Below, piece after piece: positions 16,204 to 25,416 of a DNA stretch of 64,000 nt. The DNA comes from Methanospirillum lacunae (GTDB lineage: Archaea > Halobacteriota > Methanomicrobia > Methanomicrobiales > Methanospirillaceae). The stretch's first letter is position 1, and the number at the start of each line of letters is the position of its first letter. The stretch lies in NCBI RefSeq assembly GCF_003173355.1, contig NZ_QGMY01000002.1, positions 682,001-746,000 on the forward strand. Direction: 5' to 3'. The notes under the pieces were generated by a model. The model made no database searches and was not told the origin of the DNA. It worked only from the letters and a program-made list of their open reading frames with translations. The translations under genes were made by a program, and so were the position numbers.

Positions 16204-17793
16204 TTAAGAAATCGGAAGACTGAGTGAGAAAAGAACCGGGTTTGACGCTGCTCCTGCTGGCCAGATGATGCTCTTCTTTCCGATAGCTGGCCAACCATTA
16301 ATTCCGGAAGGGGCTTTATACTTTAAAACTAAGTCTCCGGTTTTTATCTTATATGCATAAATCGTTCCATCATAGGTTGCAGTAAAAACGATATCAGAAG
16401 CTATGGTAGCCCCTCCGAGATTCATTGATGGATATTCTTTTTTCCATAATTCGGTACCGTTTGATGCATCAAGGGCCACCAGTTCACCAGTTCCCGAAGA
16501 TAGATCAAATGAACCCGTATCCATCCCGGTTGAAGAATAATTAGAGGCAAAATTGACAACAGGCACAAATAGTATTCCATCTGTATAGGCCATTGGTGTT
16601 TCAACTCCTCCAAAAAATCCTGGTAAAACCTGTATGGTTTCTCCTTCCGGTATTGTGCTTAGATCAGCATTTCCATTATGAATGCCAACTGAAGTATTCC
16701 AGATTATTGATCCATCTTTTCTATCAAATGAGTATACTTTTCCGAGTTTTCCTGCACCGAACACAACATCACGTGTTTTTGATTCATCAGTACTATCCGG
16801 GATGGATGCAAGGATCGGGGAAATCTGAAAATCAAGATCAAAAAGATCATGAGGTTTTACCTGATTATACCAGACAATCTCTCCGCTCTTTCCATCCACA
16901 GCCATGATACTATCTGTATAAAGATTTGGTCCAGGCCTGCTCAATCCGGCAGGATAATCAGGTGTTCCCGGGATTGGGGCAGGATTTCCAATACCCCAGT
17001 ACGTAATACCGGTTCTGGTATCAATACCCGGGGAATACCAGGCCCCTCCTCCACTGTTCACTGATTTATTTCCCCAGAGGTCAGGTGTATCAATCGTGCT
17101 GGTATTCCAGATGATGGCTCCGGTTTCTTCATCAAGGGCATACAATTCACCAAATTGACCTCCTGCATAAAAATCATTGGCCGATGTACCCGGGACTGTT
17201 GCAACATACACTTTTTTATCAAAGACAATAGGCTGAATATTAATTCCGGTAGAATTTGAAGGAGATAAATGAACGGACCATCGTTCAGTGCCGTCTTTCA
17301 TATCAAGGGCAGATAGTGAATACACATCGGGAGAAATAAAGACTTTTCCGTATCCTATAGCAGGTCCATTCGGGCCCAATATTGTAGAACTATTATAATT
17401 ATTAGTCCAAAGTGGAGTGCCTGTTTGCTGGTTAAGAGCAATAATATTTCCTGCCAAATCCTGAAAATAGACAGTATTATTGGTAATTATTGGGGTTGTT
17501 GCCGCAGAACCAAAAGCGGAATGACCGGTTATTGGATAAGTCCACGATAGATTGAATTTTCCAACCGACTCTGATGAGATATCTGTCTCCTGTTGGTCTC
17601 GTGTATTTGAATAGTCCTTATTAGCGAGAGGCCAGGACTGATTCGTATCCTGTATCTCTGGCGGTGCAAGTGTCAGATCTTCGGAAGATGCCTTTTCTTG
17701 GATATTTACTTCGGCGATACAGCAAAATCCTGCTCCAATGAAAGAATACAGGAGAATTATCAAAAAAATATTTCTGAACCAGGAATGCGACAT
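16204..17793 (-). CDS. secreted quinoprotein-dehydrogenase-like beta-propeller
   Basis: 529 residues with an N-terminal hydrophobic helix and an eight-bladed propeller of the PQQ alcohol dehydrogenase type. Docking repeats such as LYALDEETGAIIW and IMAVDGKSGEIVWY are clear. Residues 269-273 (GNPAP) and 313-319 (KPHDLFD) match methanol-dehydrogenase-like enzymes. At 286-290 the sequence is RPGPN where active enzymes have RPGDN, so the catalytic Asp is replaced by Pro. There is no vicinal Cys pair in the propeller. It may bind no quinone, or act as a scaffold. Upstream of the cupredoxin. Confidence 0.85.
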   Translation of the reverse strand: MSHSWFRNIFLIILLYSFIGAGFCCIAEVNIQEKASSEDLTLAPPEIQDTNQSWPLANKDYSNTRDQQETDISSESVGKFNLSWTYPITGHSAFGSAATTPIITNNTVYFQDLAGNIIALNQQTGTPLWTNNYNSSTILGPNGPAIGYGKVFISPDVYSLSALDMKDGTERWSVHLSPSNSTGINIQPIVFDKKVYVATVPGTSANDFYAGGQFGELYALDEETGAIIWNTSTIDTPDLWGNKSVNSGGGAWYSPGIDTRTGITYWGIGNPAPIPGTPDYPAGLSRPGPNLYTDSIMAVDGKSGEIVWYNQVKPHDLFDLDFQISPILASIPDSTDESKTRDVVFGAGKLGKVYSFDRKDGSIIWNTSVGIHNGNADLSTIPEGETIQVLPGFFGGVETPMAYTDGILFVPVVNFASNYSSTGMDTGSFDLSSGTGELVALDASNGTELWKKEYPSMNLGGATIASDIVFTATYDGTIYAYKIKTGDLVLKYKAPSGINGWPAIGKKSIIWPAGAASNPVLFSLSLPIS

Positions 17794-17977
17794 ACATGCA
17801 GTATAATTTCATAACATTATGAAGATATGCATGAAAAACACATTTTGGAATATGTTAAATAGATCCATATTTATATGCATTCTGGAATAAAGAACAGAAT
17901 TAAGGATATTTGTTCTGATATTAAATAGTGGGATATAAGATATTCTCATGAGAGAATTGTCAAAAATGTATCCCCTG

Positions 17978-18172
17978 TTATTTCTTACTAATTATCTGAC
18001 GTTTATCTACGTCCACACCATAATAATTTGGATTTTCCAGTAGATCGAGTGCATTAATCTTCATATCAATAAGTTCAGCATAATTAAATGATACGAATTC
18101 TCGGGCAGCCATACCTCCATAATATAATGCAAGTCCATTTTCCATTCGTTTTACATCAGTTATTTCTTTCAT
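17978..18172 (-). CDS. small protein of unknown function
   Basis: 64 residues, acidic/basic mix with no membrane helix. A GGAG ribosome site lies about 10 bases before the ATG. Sequence such as ENGLALYYGGMAAREFVSFNY suggests a real folded small protein rather than random frame. It is alone between the quinoprotein-like gene and the acyltransferase. No family recognised. Confidence 0.55.
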   Translation of the reverse strand: MKEITDVKRMENGLALYYGGMAAREFVSFNYAELIDMKINALDLLENPNYYGVDVDKRQIISKK

Positions 18173-18354
18173 TATTGATTACACTCCACGTTACCTTTTA
18201 CTTTTTTTTACCTTCTTACGAATTCAACTATCATCCTTTTCTTTGTATATACAAATCTTTTTCCCTTCTTTACTGTGGAAGTTACAAATATTTGAAATAT
18301 ATAATGAAACATTTGTTACAAATATGTAGCACTGAGATTTTAAAGAGCAATTAC

Positions 18355-19713
18355 ATGAATACGATGATACCAAACCATTCTCATGATACTCTTCAAAATG
18401 AACGATATCCGGTAAATCCATTTGATCTTTCGACAGACCTCTTTTGCACATTCTCTAATCAGATTATTCACATGGTGATCCATCTCGATGGTCAGGTACG
18501 ATTTGATCTCTTAGAAAAAGCAGTAGAAATGGCATCTTTAGCAGAACCTATTACCAGATGTAGAATTATCAGAGATCAGAATACTCTCTTCTGGCAGGAA
18601 TGTTCGGATTTTTATGTTCCAGATCACATTCTTCTATTATCTTCCCGGACTCCTTTGAAACTTCTGTTTCAGGCTCTTTCCTATCCGCTTGATCCTTACC
18701 TTGGAAAACTATTTCAGATTATTCTGTTAGAGAATTCGGCCAAAACAGGAGACATTGTTGTTATCAATGTTCATCACATCGTAATGGATGCTCGCGGTCT
18801 CAAAGATTTTGTTGAACTTATAATAAGGTGTTATAATGATTATCAGTCCGGATTCTTGACTGAAATTCCCATAACTCCAATCCAATCTCATCAATTACCA
18901 CGTGTTACAACCTTCATTACGGAAAAAAATCCGATAGAAACTCCAAAACCTCCAATTGGCTGGTCTTCCCCAATATCAGTTCCGTTGCAGTCCCTTCATG
19001 CAGAGAAGTATCGGTATTCTATAATGATGTTTCATCCAGACCGGACAGAAATTATCCAAAAAACTCGACGAAAATGGGGCATTACCGTGAATGATTTTAT
19101 GATTGCAGTCCTTGTACGTGCAATAGCCTCTGTACTCAATGAAAAATTAAAGGTAACAATCCCATTATATACTACCATTGATCTCCGGAGATATCTTCAA
19201 ATCATACCCAGAAGATCTCTGGTTAATGTCTCAACCTCATTTGAAATCAGAATCCCCTTAAACCCTGTGGAATCTATTGAGGATACCGGAAAAAGAATCC
19301 ATGTCCTGATGAATGAGATAAAATCCAGAAGGTCAGGACTTTATGAGATGGTTGAAAGCGAGATCCTTTTCGATTCTGGATATACAGCTGCCCAGAAGCT
19401 TATCAACTCTGTGTGGAACAACATTAAGGAGGGTAAAAGTAAAACTACTATATTCTCAAATACGGGCATCATCAATCGTGAACAGGTGAATCCAGGTGAA
19501 CTATCAGTCCGCAATGCCTATATTCTTCCAAGTTTTTTTCAACCTCCGGGTTTTTTCTTTCTCCTCTCTACGTTTGAGGATATTATGACATTATCTGCCA
19601 GTTACGCAATATCTGCATATGATCCGGATCTGGTAAACAGAATGTTTCATTACATTGACCGTGATATTCCTGGTTTTACCAAGTTTCCAGGAGAATATAA
19701 GATTATTGAATAA
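18355..19713 (+). CDS. stand-alone condensation-domain acyltransferase
   Basis: About 453 residues from ATG 18355; ATG 18304 is also possible. The open frame runs back to 18088, but that extension lies over the 64-codon gene and has non-coding composition. The motif HHIVMDA is the HHxxxDG catalytic motif of NRPS condensation, PapA and wax-ester synthase/DGAT enzymes, with Ala for the last Gly. Later features are VNDFMIAVLVRAI and TIDLRRY. These enzymes move an acyl group from a thioester to an alcohol or amine. There is no adenylation or carrier domain nearby, so the donor and acceptor are unknown. Confidence 0.75.
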   Translation: MNTMIPNHSHDTLQNERYPVNPFDLSTDLFCTFSNQIIHMVIHLDGQVRFDLLEKAVEMASLAEPITRCRIIRDQNTLFWQECSDFYVPDHILLLSSRTPLKLLFQALSYPLDPYLGKLFQIILLENSAKTGDIVVINVHHIVMDARGLKDFVELIIRCYNDYQSGFLTEIPITPIQSHQLPRVTTFITEKNPIETPKPPIGWSSPISVPLQSLHAEKYRYSIMMFHPDRTEIIQKTRRKWGITVNDFMIAVLVRAIASVLNEKLKVTIPLYTTIDLRRYLQIIPRRSLVNVSTSFEIRIPLNPVESIEDTGKRIHVLMNEIKSRRSGLYEMVESEILFDSGYTAAQKLINSVWNNIKEGKSKTTIFSNTGIINREQVNPGELSVRNAYILPSFFQPPGFFFLLSTFEDIMTLSASYAISAYDPDLVNRMFHYIDRDIPGFTKFPGEYKIIE

Positions 19714-20334
19714 ATGAACAATCTCATGTTTTAAGCGTTCGCATATTTGAAACCAATTGAATTACTCTGAAAGGGTATGAGAGATATTATAATTATTACT
19801 CATAGTTTCTAATCACTCACATCCGGCATAATAAATCCAGATTTAGTTGTATAGCATTATGAAATAATAATCCGGACTTAATTTTTACCTATCCTAACAT
19901 ATGTGGTTTTCACATAAATCAATCTGAAATTGAATATTTTGTTCAGACAGTAAGAGGGGATACAACGATACCAAATAGTACATATAATTATTTCTTAGAA
20001 AAACTGAATATACATTCAGATTTGACACATACCAGAATATTAATGAATATTTTTTTATTAAAATCGAATTATAATTTTGAAAATGACTTGATGGTTTTCA
20101 TCAAATTTTAATGATGAAAAATATCGAGCTTTTCATGGTAAAATTGAGGATTAAAGAGAATCATATCATCTTATCACATAGCGGATTCATCTCTGTCCTA
20201 TTGATGACCGGATTTATGTCGAAAATTTTTGATGATTATATTATCATTGTAATGATAGAGTTTATTTGCAAAATCAACAACTTCATAGATTATATCTCTT
20301 TTAATAGCAATAGTTATCTAAATTAAATACCTAC
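19714..20334. other. long AT-rich intergenic region
   Basis: More than 600 bases with very high A+T. A 71-codon plus-strand frame at 20111-20326 (about two hydrophobic stretches) has no ribosome site and ends just before the next gene; I do not accept it. The region carries the promoter of the winged-helix gene. No clear repeat or RNA. Confidence 0.3.
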
Positions 20335-20715
20335 ATGTTTCTAGATCCGAATAATAATACTCAAAATACCATATCAATGAGACGAAATGTCTGGTGGCTG
20401 ATTGCCGGGTCACGGGGAGGTGAAAACAGGGCACGTATAATTGAGACCCTTCATGAAAAACCCCTCAATGCACATCAACTCGCCGAAATTTTAAATCTAG
20501 ACTACAAAACAATTCGTCATCACCTGGATCTTCTCATCACAAACCAGATAGTAATACCTGAAGGATCCGGATATGGCAAAATTTTTTTTCTGACAGAGGT
20601 GTTCGATACTGAGTATAATGAGTTTATACAGATTCGTAGCAATCACAACGAACCATACACAAATGACAAAACAGAATCATGTGACGACCAAGAAAATAAA
20701 GATGAGAGGTTTTAA
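20335..20715 (+). CDS. winged-helix transcriptional regulator (ArsR-like)
   Basis: 126 residues. Residues about 25-85 form a winged-helix domain: GGENRARIIETLHEKPLNAHQLAEIL, recognition helix LDYKTIRHHLDLLI, and wing VIPEGSGYGKIFFLT. The C-terminal 35 residues are polar and disordered. Followed after 3 bases by a membrane protein, so the two are co-transcribed. Such wHTH/membrane pairs are common in methanogens and often autoregulate. Ligand unknown. Confidence 0.8.
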   Translation: MFLDPNNNTQNTISMRRNVWWLIAGSRGGENRARIIETLHEKPLNAHQLAEILNLDYKTIRHHLDLLITNQIVIPEGSGYGKIFFLTEVFDTEYNEFIQIRSNHNEPYTNDKTESCDDQENKDERF

Positions 20716-20718
20716 CGA

Positions 20719-21144
20719 ATGGATAAAAAGGATTTTCTAATACTATTTGTCATTTTCATTATATTACTTGTACCAATTTTGTATCTTATTTGCTCCTTGT
20801 TCTTTCCTGATCTGTTGCCGTTGTTACCATTTTATCAGAAATTTGAGCATTTTATCAAAAAAGATCCCTATCTACCTGCAAAAACCTTTTTTACTCTGAT
20901 AAATATTGGATTATTAATTCCTCTCATTGTTATTTATACAAAATTATACCGTAATATTCCGAACCGGTTTACATTAGGACTTATATTGATAATCGTATCG
21001 CTTCTTTTTAATGTAATAACTGCAAGTCCTTTTATGATACATCTTTTGGGATTGGTTTCATTCAGAGATGGGCCCTTTCAGTTTATTCCCACAATATTTA
21101 CTACAATAGCCTTGATCTTGTTAGTCAGATTAAGTATTGAATAA
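20719..21144 (+). CDS. four-helix membrane protein paired with regulator
   Basis: 141 residues with four membrane helices at about 7-31, 53-73, 83-103 and 119-138. A short loop RNIPNRFT lies between helices 2 and 3. No recognised family. It follows the winged-helix gene by 3 bases and could be the regulator's sensor or target. Confidence 0.6.
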   Translation: MDKKDFLILFVIFIILLVPILYLICSLFFPDLLPLLPFYQKFEHFIKKDPYLPAKTFFTLINIGLLIPLIVIYTKLYRNIPNRFTLGLILIIVSLLFNVITASPFMIHLLGLVSFRDGPFQFIPTIFTTIALILLVRLSIE

Positions 21145-21321
21145 TTATTTGTAGTTTTTTTCTGATCATTCGCGTCAGAAGAAAATATCCTCTTAATTTG
21201 GGTGAGATTTGGGTCTAATTGAGAGGTGACTTTGGCATAATGGTTTTTTAATGAAGATATAATGTAGGGAGTGCAATGTGATGTCAATGATGTCACTTTT
21301 GCAAAGCATCACTGATTCGAA

Positions 21322-21343
21322 ATACCGGTTTTATAACCGGTAT
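21322..21343. promoter_or_regulatory. perfect hairpin just upstream of secreted repeat protein
   Basis: ATACCGGTT-TTAT-AACCGGTAT, a 9-base stem with a 4-base loop. The GGGAAG ribosome site follows directly, and the ATG is at 21356. In RNA the hairpin would sit against the ribosome site. In DNA it could be an operator. Confidence 0.5.
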
Positions 21344-21355
21344 GGGAAGTAGTTT

Positions 21356-21799
21356 ATGAAAGAATTCTTGATTGGGAGTCTCTTCACACTGGTAATCTTC
21401 ACGACATTGTTGATATCTACCTGTGCTGCAGCTCCTGATGATCAGCAGACCGGTGGAGCACATTATGCTGATCATATGAAAGACACTCTGGCAAATCTTT
21501 CTGCAAAGGGCTATGATGTCTCTCAAATTCAGGCTGCTATAGACAAAGGAGATAACCAGGGTGCGTTTAAACTTTTAAACGACCTGTATGATCAACATCC
21601 TGAAGCACGACCGCCAATGTCCATGGACCGGATAAAGCAGACAGTTACAAACCTTACTGCTAAAGGGTTTGATGTTTCACAGATTCAGGCAGCAATTGAC
21701 GGTGGGGATGCTGGTAAAGCAACAACTGCTCTGAATGATTTCTGGAAAGCACATCCTGATGCAAGACCTGCACCAAGGGACCAGGCAAAAACTTCATAG
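21356..21799 (+). CDS. secreted protein with two tandem ~60-residue repeats
   Basis: 147 residues. A signal peptide (about 1-25, ending near TCAAAP) is followed by two similar modules. Module 1 has LSAKGYDVSQIQAAIDKGD and LYDQHPEARP; module 2 has LTAKGFDVSQIQAAIDGGD and FWKAHPDARP. The modules are helical with a shared pattern of gap and turn residues. It is probably secreted or surface-associated. No known family is recognised. Ribosome site GGGAAG is well placed. Confidence 0.75.
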   Translation: MKEFLIGSLFTLVIFTTLLISTCAAAPDDQQTGGAHYADHMKDTLANLSAKGYDVSQIQAAIDKGDNQGAFKLLNDLYDQHPEARPPMSMDRIKQTVTNLTAKGFDVSQIQAAIDGGDAGKATTALNDFWKAHPDARPAPRDQAKTS

Positions 21800-22019
21800 T
21801 TCTATATAACAAGAACATCCTTACAATCTTCAGCAAGGTATTCTCAGAAATAGAATACACACCTGCAGTATTATGATACCATAATACTGCATTTATCCAA
21901 AGAAATTTTCTTTCCTCTCTTGTGTCCAAAATCTCAGGACATTGGTGTTTCCGATTTTTTGGATAATTTTTTGCTAAAAAATCATCATGCTCAAATACTT
22001 CCACATCAGATATCCCCTT

Positions 22020-23327
22020 ATGAATTATCGGTATCTGGTCGGATTCATTTTCATGCTGATTATTGTCATCAGCTGTAATGGAATTTCAGGTGAAAAAACT
22101 CAGCCAGAAAAAAATATTTCAACAGTCTCGGATCTTGTTCATTTTGTTGATGAAGCTGTTGTGTACAGTCAACGTGCAGGAAAAGATTCTGCACTCAAGG
22201 CTTTTGCAGATCCAAATGGATCATTCACAAGAGGCGACGCATATATCTGGGCGTATGATTTTTCCGGAATAAACCTCGCTCATCCATTTCACCCTGAATA
22301 CACAGGCAGCAACAAACTTTCGCTTGTCGACCCTGACGGTCTTCATATGATTCAATTGATGCAGGATACTGCATTAAATGGAAGTGGATTTGTATCATAT
22401 AAATATGAAAATCCTCTGACAGGTAAGACTGAATCCAAACTTGCGTACGTAAAGCGAGTCGATGACTCCTGGTGGCTTGGTTCAGGTATCTATGGAGAAA
22501 ATCTTTCAATTCCAGATACGATTCCTGAATCTATAGGAACCTCACTAAGCACTACAGTTGATAATGCTGTCAGGTACGCTGAAAAGGTTGGAAAAGAAAA
22601 AGCAGTAGATGAATTCAATAATCAAAGCGGATCATTTACCACGAATGATTCGTACATATTTGCTTTTGATCTAAACGGGACAACTCTTGCTCATCCGTTC
22701 CACCAGGATAAAATCGGAACAAATGAGTCTACTTTTACTGATGTAAATGGTGTCTCAATTGGTGGGGAAAAACTCACTGTTGCAAAAGAAGGTGGCGGAT
22801 TCTGGTATTATGTCTTTGATAATCCGGATATCGGAAACCAGCCTGAGTTCAAGGCATCATATATCAAAACAATAAATAATTCCTGGGTCGTTGGAACAGG
22901 TAGGTATCTCTCAGATATTCCGGTAAATTTTTCAGATGAAAACCGGGAAAAACTAGTAAATCAAGTTCACGATGCAGTATCATATGTCAATGAACACGGA
23001 AAGGATGCTGCAATTAAAGAATTTAATAATCCAAACGGATCATTTTCAAATCCTGATATGTTTATTTTTGCTTTTGATCTGAATGGAACTTTACTAGCCA
23101 ATCCTTATCTTCCCGGCCTGGTTGGAGAAAACCGTCTCAATGATCAGGATCCATATGGAAAATATCCGGTAAAGCAGTTGATTACTAATGCAGAACATGG
23201 AGGCGGATATACCTATTATTTCTTTTCTGACCCAGGATCTGATTATGACATCAGACTCAAACTAGGATATACAGAATTGGCAGGAAAAGATATGATCATT
23301 GGATCCGGGATTTTTCCCCGGACATAA
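22020..23327 (+). CDS. secreted protein with three Cache domains
   Basis: About 435 residues from ATG 22020; ATG 21987 would add 11. A signal peptide (about 1-24) is followed by three repeats of a single-Cache (sCache_2-like) domain, each about 135 residues. Each contains an A-x-x-x-F-N/D-x(5)-GSF element, an aspartate-rich D-F/L-N/S-G segment, a HPF or NPYLP box and a final W-x-x-GSGIY/GTGRY strand. Cache domains bind small ligands outside the cell, usually at the head of a chemoreceptor or kinase. Here there is no transmembrane anchor or signalling domain, so it is a free binding protein. Confidence 0.85.
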   Translation: MNYRYLVGFIFMLIIVISCNGISGEKTQPEKNISTVSDLVHFVDEAVVYSQRAGKDSALKAFADPNGSFTRGDAYIWAYDFSGINLAHPFHPEYTGSNKLSLVDPDGLHMIQLMQDTALNGSGFVSYKYENPLTGKTESKLAYVKRVDDSWWLGSGIYGENLSIPDTIPESIGTSLSTTVDNAVRYAEKVGKEKAVDEFNNQSGSFTTNDSYIFAFDLNGTTLAHPFHQDKIGTNESTFTDVNGVSIGGEKLTVAKEGGGFWYYVFDNPDIGNQPEFKASYIKTINNSWVVGTGRYLSDIPVNFSDENREKLVNQVHDAVSYVNEHGKDAAIKEFNNPNGSFSNPDMFIFAFDLNGTLLANPYLPGLVGENRLNDQDPYGKYPVKQLITNAEHGGGYTYYFFSDPGSDYDIRLKLGYTELAGKDMIIGSGIFPRT

Positions 23328-23360
23328 ATATCCTGTAACAAAAAAATAACAGGCAGGATC
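23328..23360. terminator. convergent terminator between Cache protein and GNAT genes
   Basis: CCTGT and ACAGG flank an A7-containing loop (23332-23353). The A-run gives a T-tract on the minus strand, ending the GNAT gene. Confidence 0.4.
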
Positions 23361-23822
23361 TCACAATTGATCCTGCGAGAGCCGGTATGTATACCAGCCA
23401 AGACGTGACCCACCTATTTTTTCGTAAAACTGAATTGATGGCTCATTCCATGTCAGCACCATCCAGTCCATTCTTCCACATCCCCTGACCTTTGCTTCAT
23501 TTCTACAAAAATCAAATAGTTTTTTCCCATATCCATTTCCCCGGTATGACTCAAGAACAAAAATATCTTCAAGAAATAGGGTAGGTTTTGCAAGAAACGT
23601 TGAATAGGAAAAGAAGAAAGTTGCAAACCCGATTGGACTGCCTTGATATCTGGCTATATATGCTTCAAGCCGGGGATGAGAATCAAGGAGATCGTGCTTA
23701 AGTCTGGATTCTGCATCAACATCTGGTGGAGTAAGATGTTCATACCTTGCTAATTCGCAGAGTAACTTAAAAAAATCAGAAAATGATTCTGATGTTACCT
23801 GTTCTATAGAGCACTCACTCAT
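23361..23822 (-). CDS. GNAT-family acetyltransferase (SSAT-like)
   Basis: 153 residues. The acetyl-CoA loop is ESYRGNGYGKKLF, preceded by PTLFLEDIFV; then a strand DWMVLTWNEPSIQFYEKIGG. The ordering and the ELARYEHL start resemble diamine/spermidine acetyltransferases. Amine acetylation is a reasonable guess but not shown. Start ATG 23822, convergent with the Cache protein gene. Confidence 0.85.
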   Translation of the reverse strand: MSECSIEQVTSESFSDFFKLLCELARYEHLTPPDVDAESRLKHDLLDSHPRLEAYIARYQGSPIGFATFFFSYSTFLAKPTLFLEDIFVLESYRGNGYGKKLFDFCRNEAKVRGCGRMDWMVLTWNEPSIQFYEKIGGSRLGWYTYRLSQDQL

Positions 23823-24120
23823 AAGCCTGTCTCCTTGTTATTTTTAGAAAAATGAGAAATCAAATTCAGGTTTCCATCTCCATAACAGGTATTGCCTGTT
23901 TCTATTATGAAGTATGGCCTGATTATGGTGTATAGATTAACTGTTGATTCCAAATACCAGGACTTTCGGGGATATTCGTTCAGATATATTTCACTGAAGT
24001 CCTTTCATAATTAAAACCCGGGGTTTCTTTTCAGATACTATGAAAGATATATAGATTCAGATAAAGAAATAACGTGCATAGTAGGGATTACTCTCAAAAG
24101 GATCTCTTCCAGGCAGGGTT

Positions 24121-24798
24121 ATGACTCGGTTTTCATTCTTATCACCACATGAGCGGGATACACCTTTCAACAAACCTATTGGAGAAATGTGCATAGATCT
24201 CGCAGCCATAAAAACCGTTGGTGAACTTGGAGCAAGCATTGCTGATATCGTACTTGCATATTCTCCACGCGATCTGGAACAGATGAGATGGAATTTTTCA
24301 GAAAAAATTAAGGATTATTCTCCGGACCTCAAAACGCGTCTCGAAGAAACTATTACCGGCCATCTTCATGGAACATTCCAGAAGATCCGTCTTATGAATC
24401 AACAGGGTATTTTCATAACTCTTATTGAACAACTTTCAGATACTTCATCTGATTACTGGATCATGGTCTCATCTCATTGTTCTCAGGATCAAAACAAAGA
24501 AAATCAGATCCGGTTTCTCAAATTCTTGTTATCCGGGTTCTGCATGTTTGTTCTAAAAATTCCAGGGCATCCTGTTGGTATGCCTTTTCCAGGTGGAGAT
24601 AAAGTGGATTTCATAGATGGCACGTATTTTTGTCCGGTCAGAAACAAATCAAACGATGTTGATTCAGCATTATGTCCGTTCTGCCCTGCAGAGCAGACTC
24701 CTGAAATAGGGTATCTTAAACCACCAGTGCATGCAAGCGAAAACAGAAAGCAGGAATATATAAAAAATTGTTACGATTATCACCATTTTAATGGATAA
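24121..24798 (+). CDS. UPF0305/DUF2115-family methanogen protein
   Basis: 225 residues with the conserved end GHPVGMPFPGGDKVDFIDGTYFCPVRNK and LCPFCPAEQ typical of this family, split here by short variable segments. The CPV/CPFC cysteines could bind a metal or cluster. The family is seen in methanogens and has no known function. The N-terminal half is helical. Single gene; ATG at 24121. Confidence 0.75.
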   Translation: MTRFSFLSPHERDTPFNKPIGEMCIDLAAIKTVGELGASIADIVLAYSPRDLEQMRWNFSEKIKDYSPDLKTRLEETITGHLHGTFQKIRLMNQQGIFITLIEQLSDTSSDYWIMVSSHCSQDQNKENQIRFLKFLLSGFCMFVLKIPGHPVGMPFPGGDKVDFIDGTYFCPVRNKSNDVDSALCPFCPAEQTPEIGYLKPPVHASENRKQEYIKNCYDYHHFNG

Positions 24799-24951
24799 GA
24801 CATATTTTTCCAGAAAAACGTGATAAGATCTATTTCAGGAAATAAAGATTCATATATTTTGTAATCTTTTGCAACTAATCTCTGGTTGTAACATTTCTCA
24901 TATTTTCGATCTTTTTCTCAACTTGAGAAATATTATAGGCAATTGGTACCA

Positions 24952-25308
24952 ATGGAATATTTGCATACCAGTATGCCAAAAAAACGAATATATATCTGTT
25001 CAGTAGAGGCAGCAATGGATGTTATCGGAGGCAAGTGGAAACCACTCATATTGTGGAAAATAAAAGATAATCCACTTCGATTCGGAGAAATTCAAACGAA
25101 ACTTCCAAATATTTCTCAAAAGATGCTGACTCGTCAGCTCAGGGCTCTTGAAGAAGATAACCTGGTCTCACGTACAGAATTTCCCGGTAAAATCCCTCAT
25201 GTAGAGTACGCTCTGACAAGGCGGGGTGAAAGTGTCATACCACTCCTCATGTCTCTCAAAGACTGGGCTAGTGAAGAGTTAGCAGACCAGATACGTGAAC
25301 CATTATAG
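24952..25308 (+). CDS. HxlR-family winged-helix regulator
   Basis: 118 residues from ATG 24952; a TTG three codons upstream is possible. The signature is CSVEAAMDVIGGKWKPLILW, then RFGEIQTKLPNISQKMLTRQL and wing RTEFPGKIPHVEYALT. HxlR regulators often respond to reactive electrophiles or disulfide stress. Cys16 near the start (ICSVEAA) is at the position of the redox-active cysteine seen in many members. It is followed by the Fe-S aldo/keto reductase at 109 bases, a plausible target. Confidence 0.9.
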   Translation: MEYLHTSMPKKRIYICSVEAAMDVIGGKWKPLILWKIKDNPLRFGEIQTKLPNISQKMLTRQLRALEEDNLVSRTEFPGKIPHVEYALTRRGESVIPLLMSLKDWASEELADQIREPL

Positions 25309-25416
25309 GTATACTCTTTCTCACTGCCTTCATCATAACCGGCATATACTGACATTTTTGTCCCTGATTCTTATTTACCTCTACAAGATCTTTGTAATCT
25401 AAAGGCAGGTACAAAA

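Noticed and set aside
18088-18354. N-terminal extension of the acyltransferase frame
   Set aside because: It covers the minus-strand 64-codon gene and encodes an unlikely aromatic-rich stretch; homology begins after the ATG at 18355.
20111-20326. 71-codon plus-strand frame in the long gap
   Set aside because: Very AT-rich, no ribosome site and no family features.
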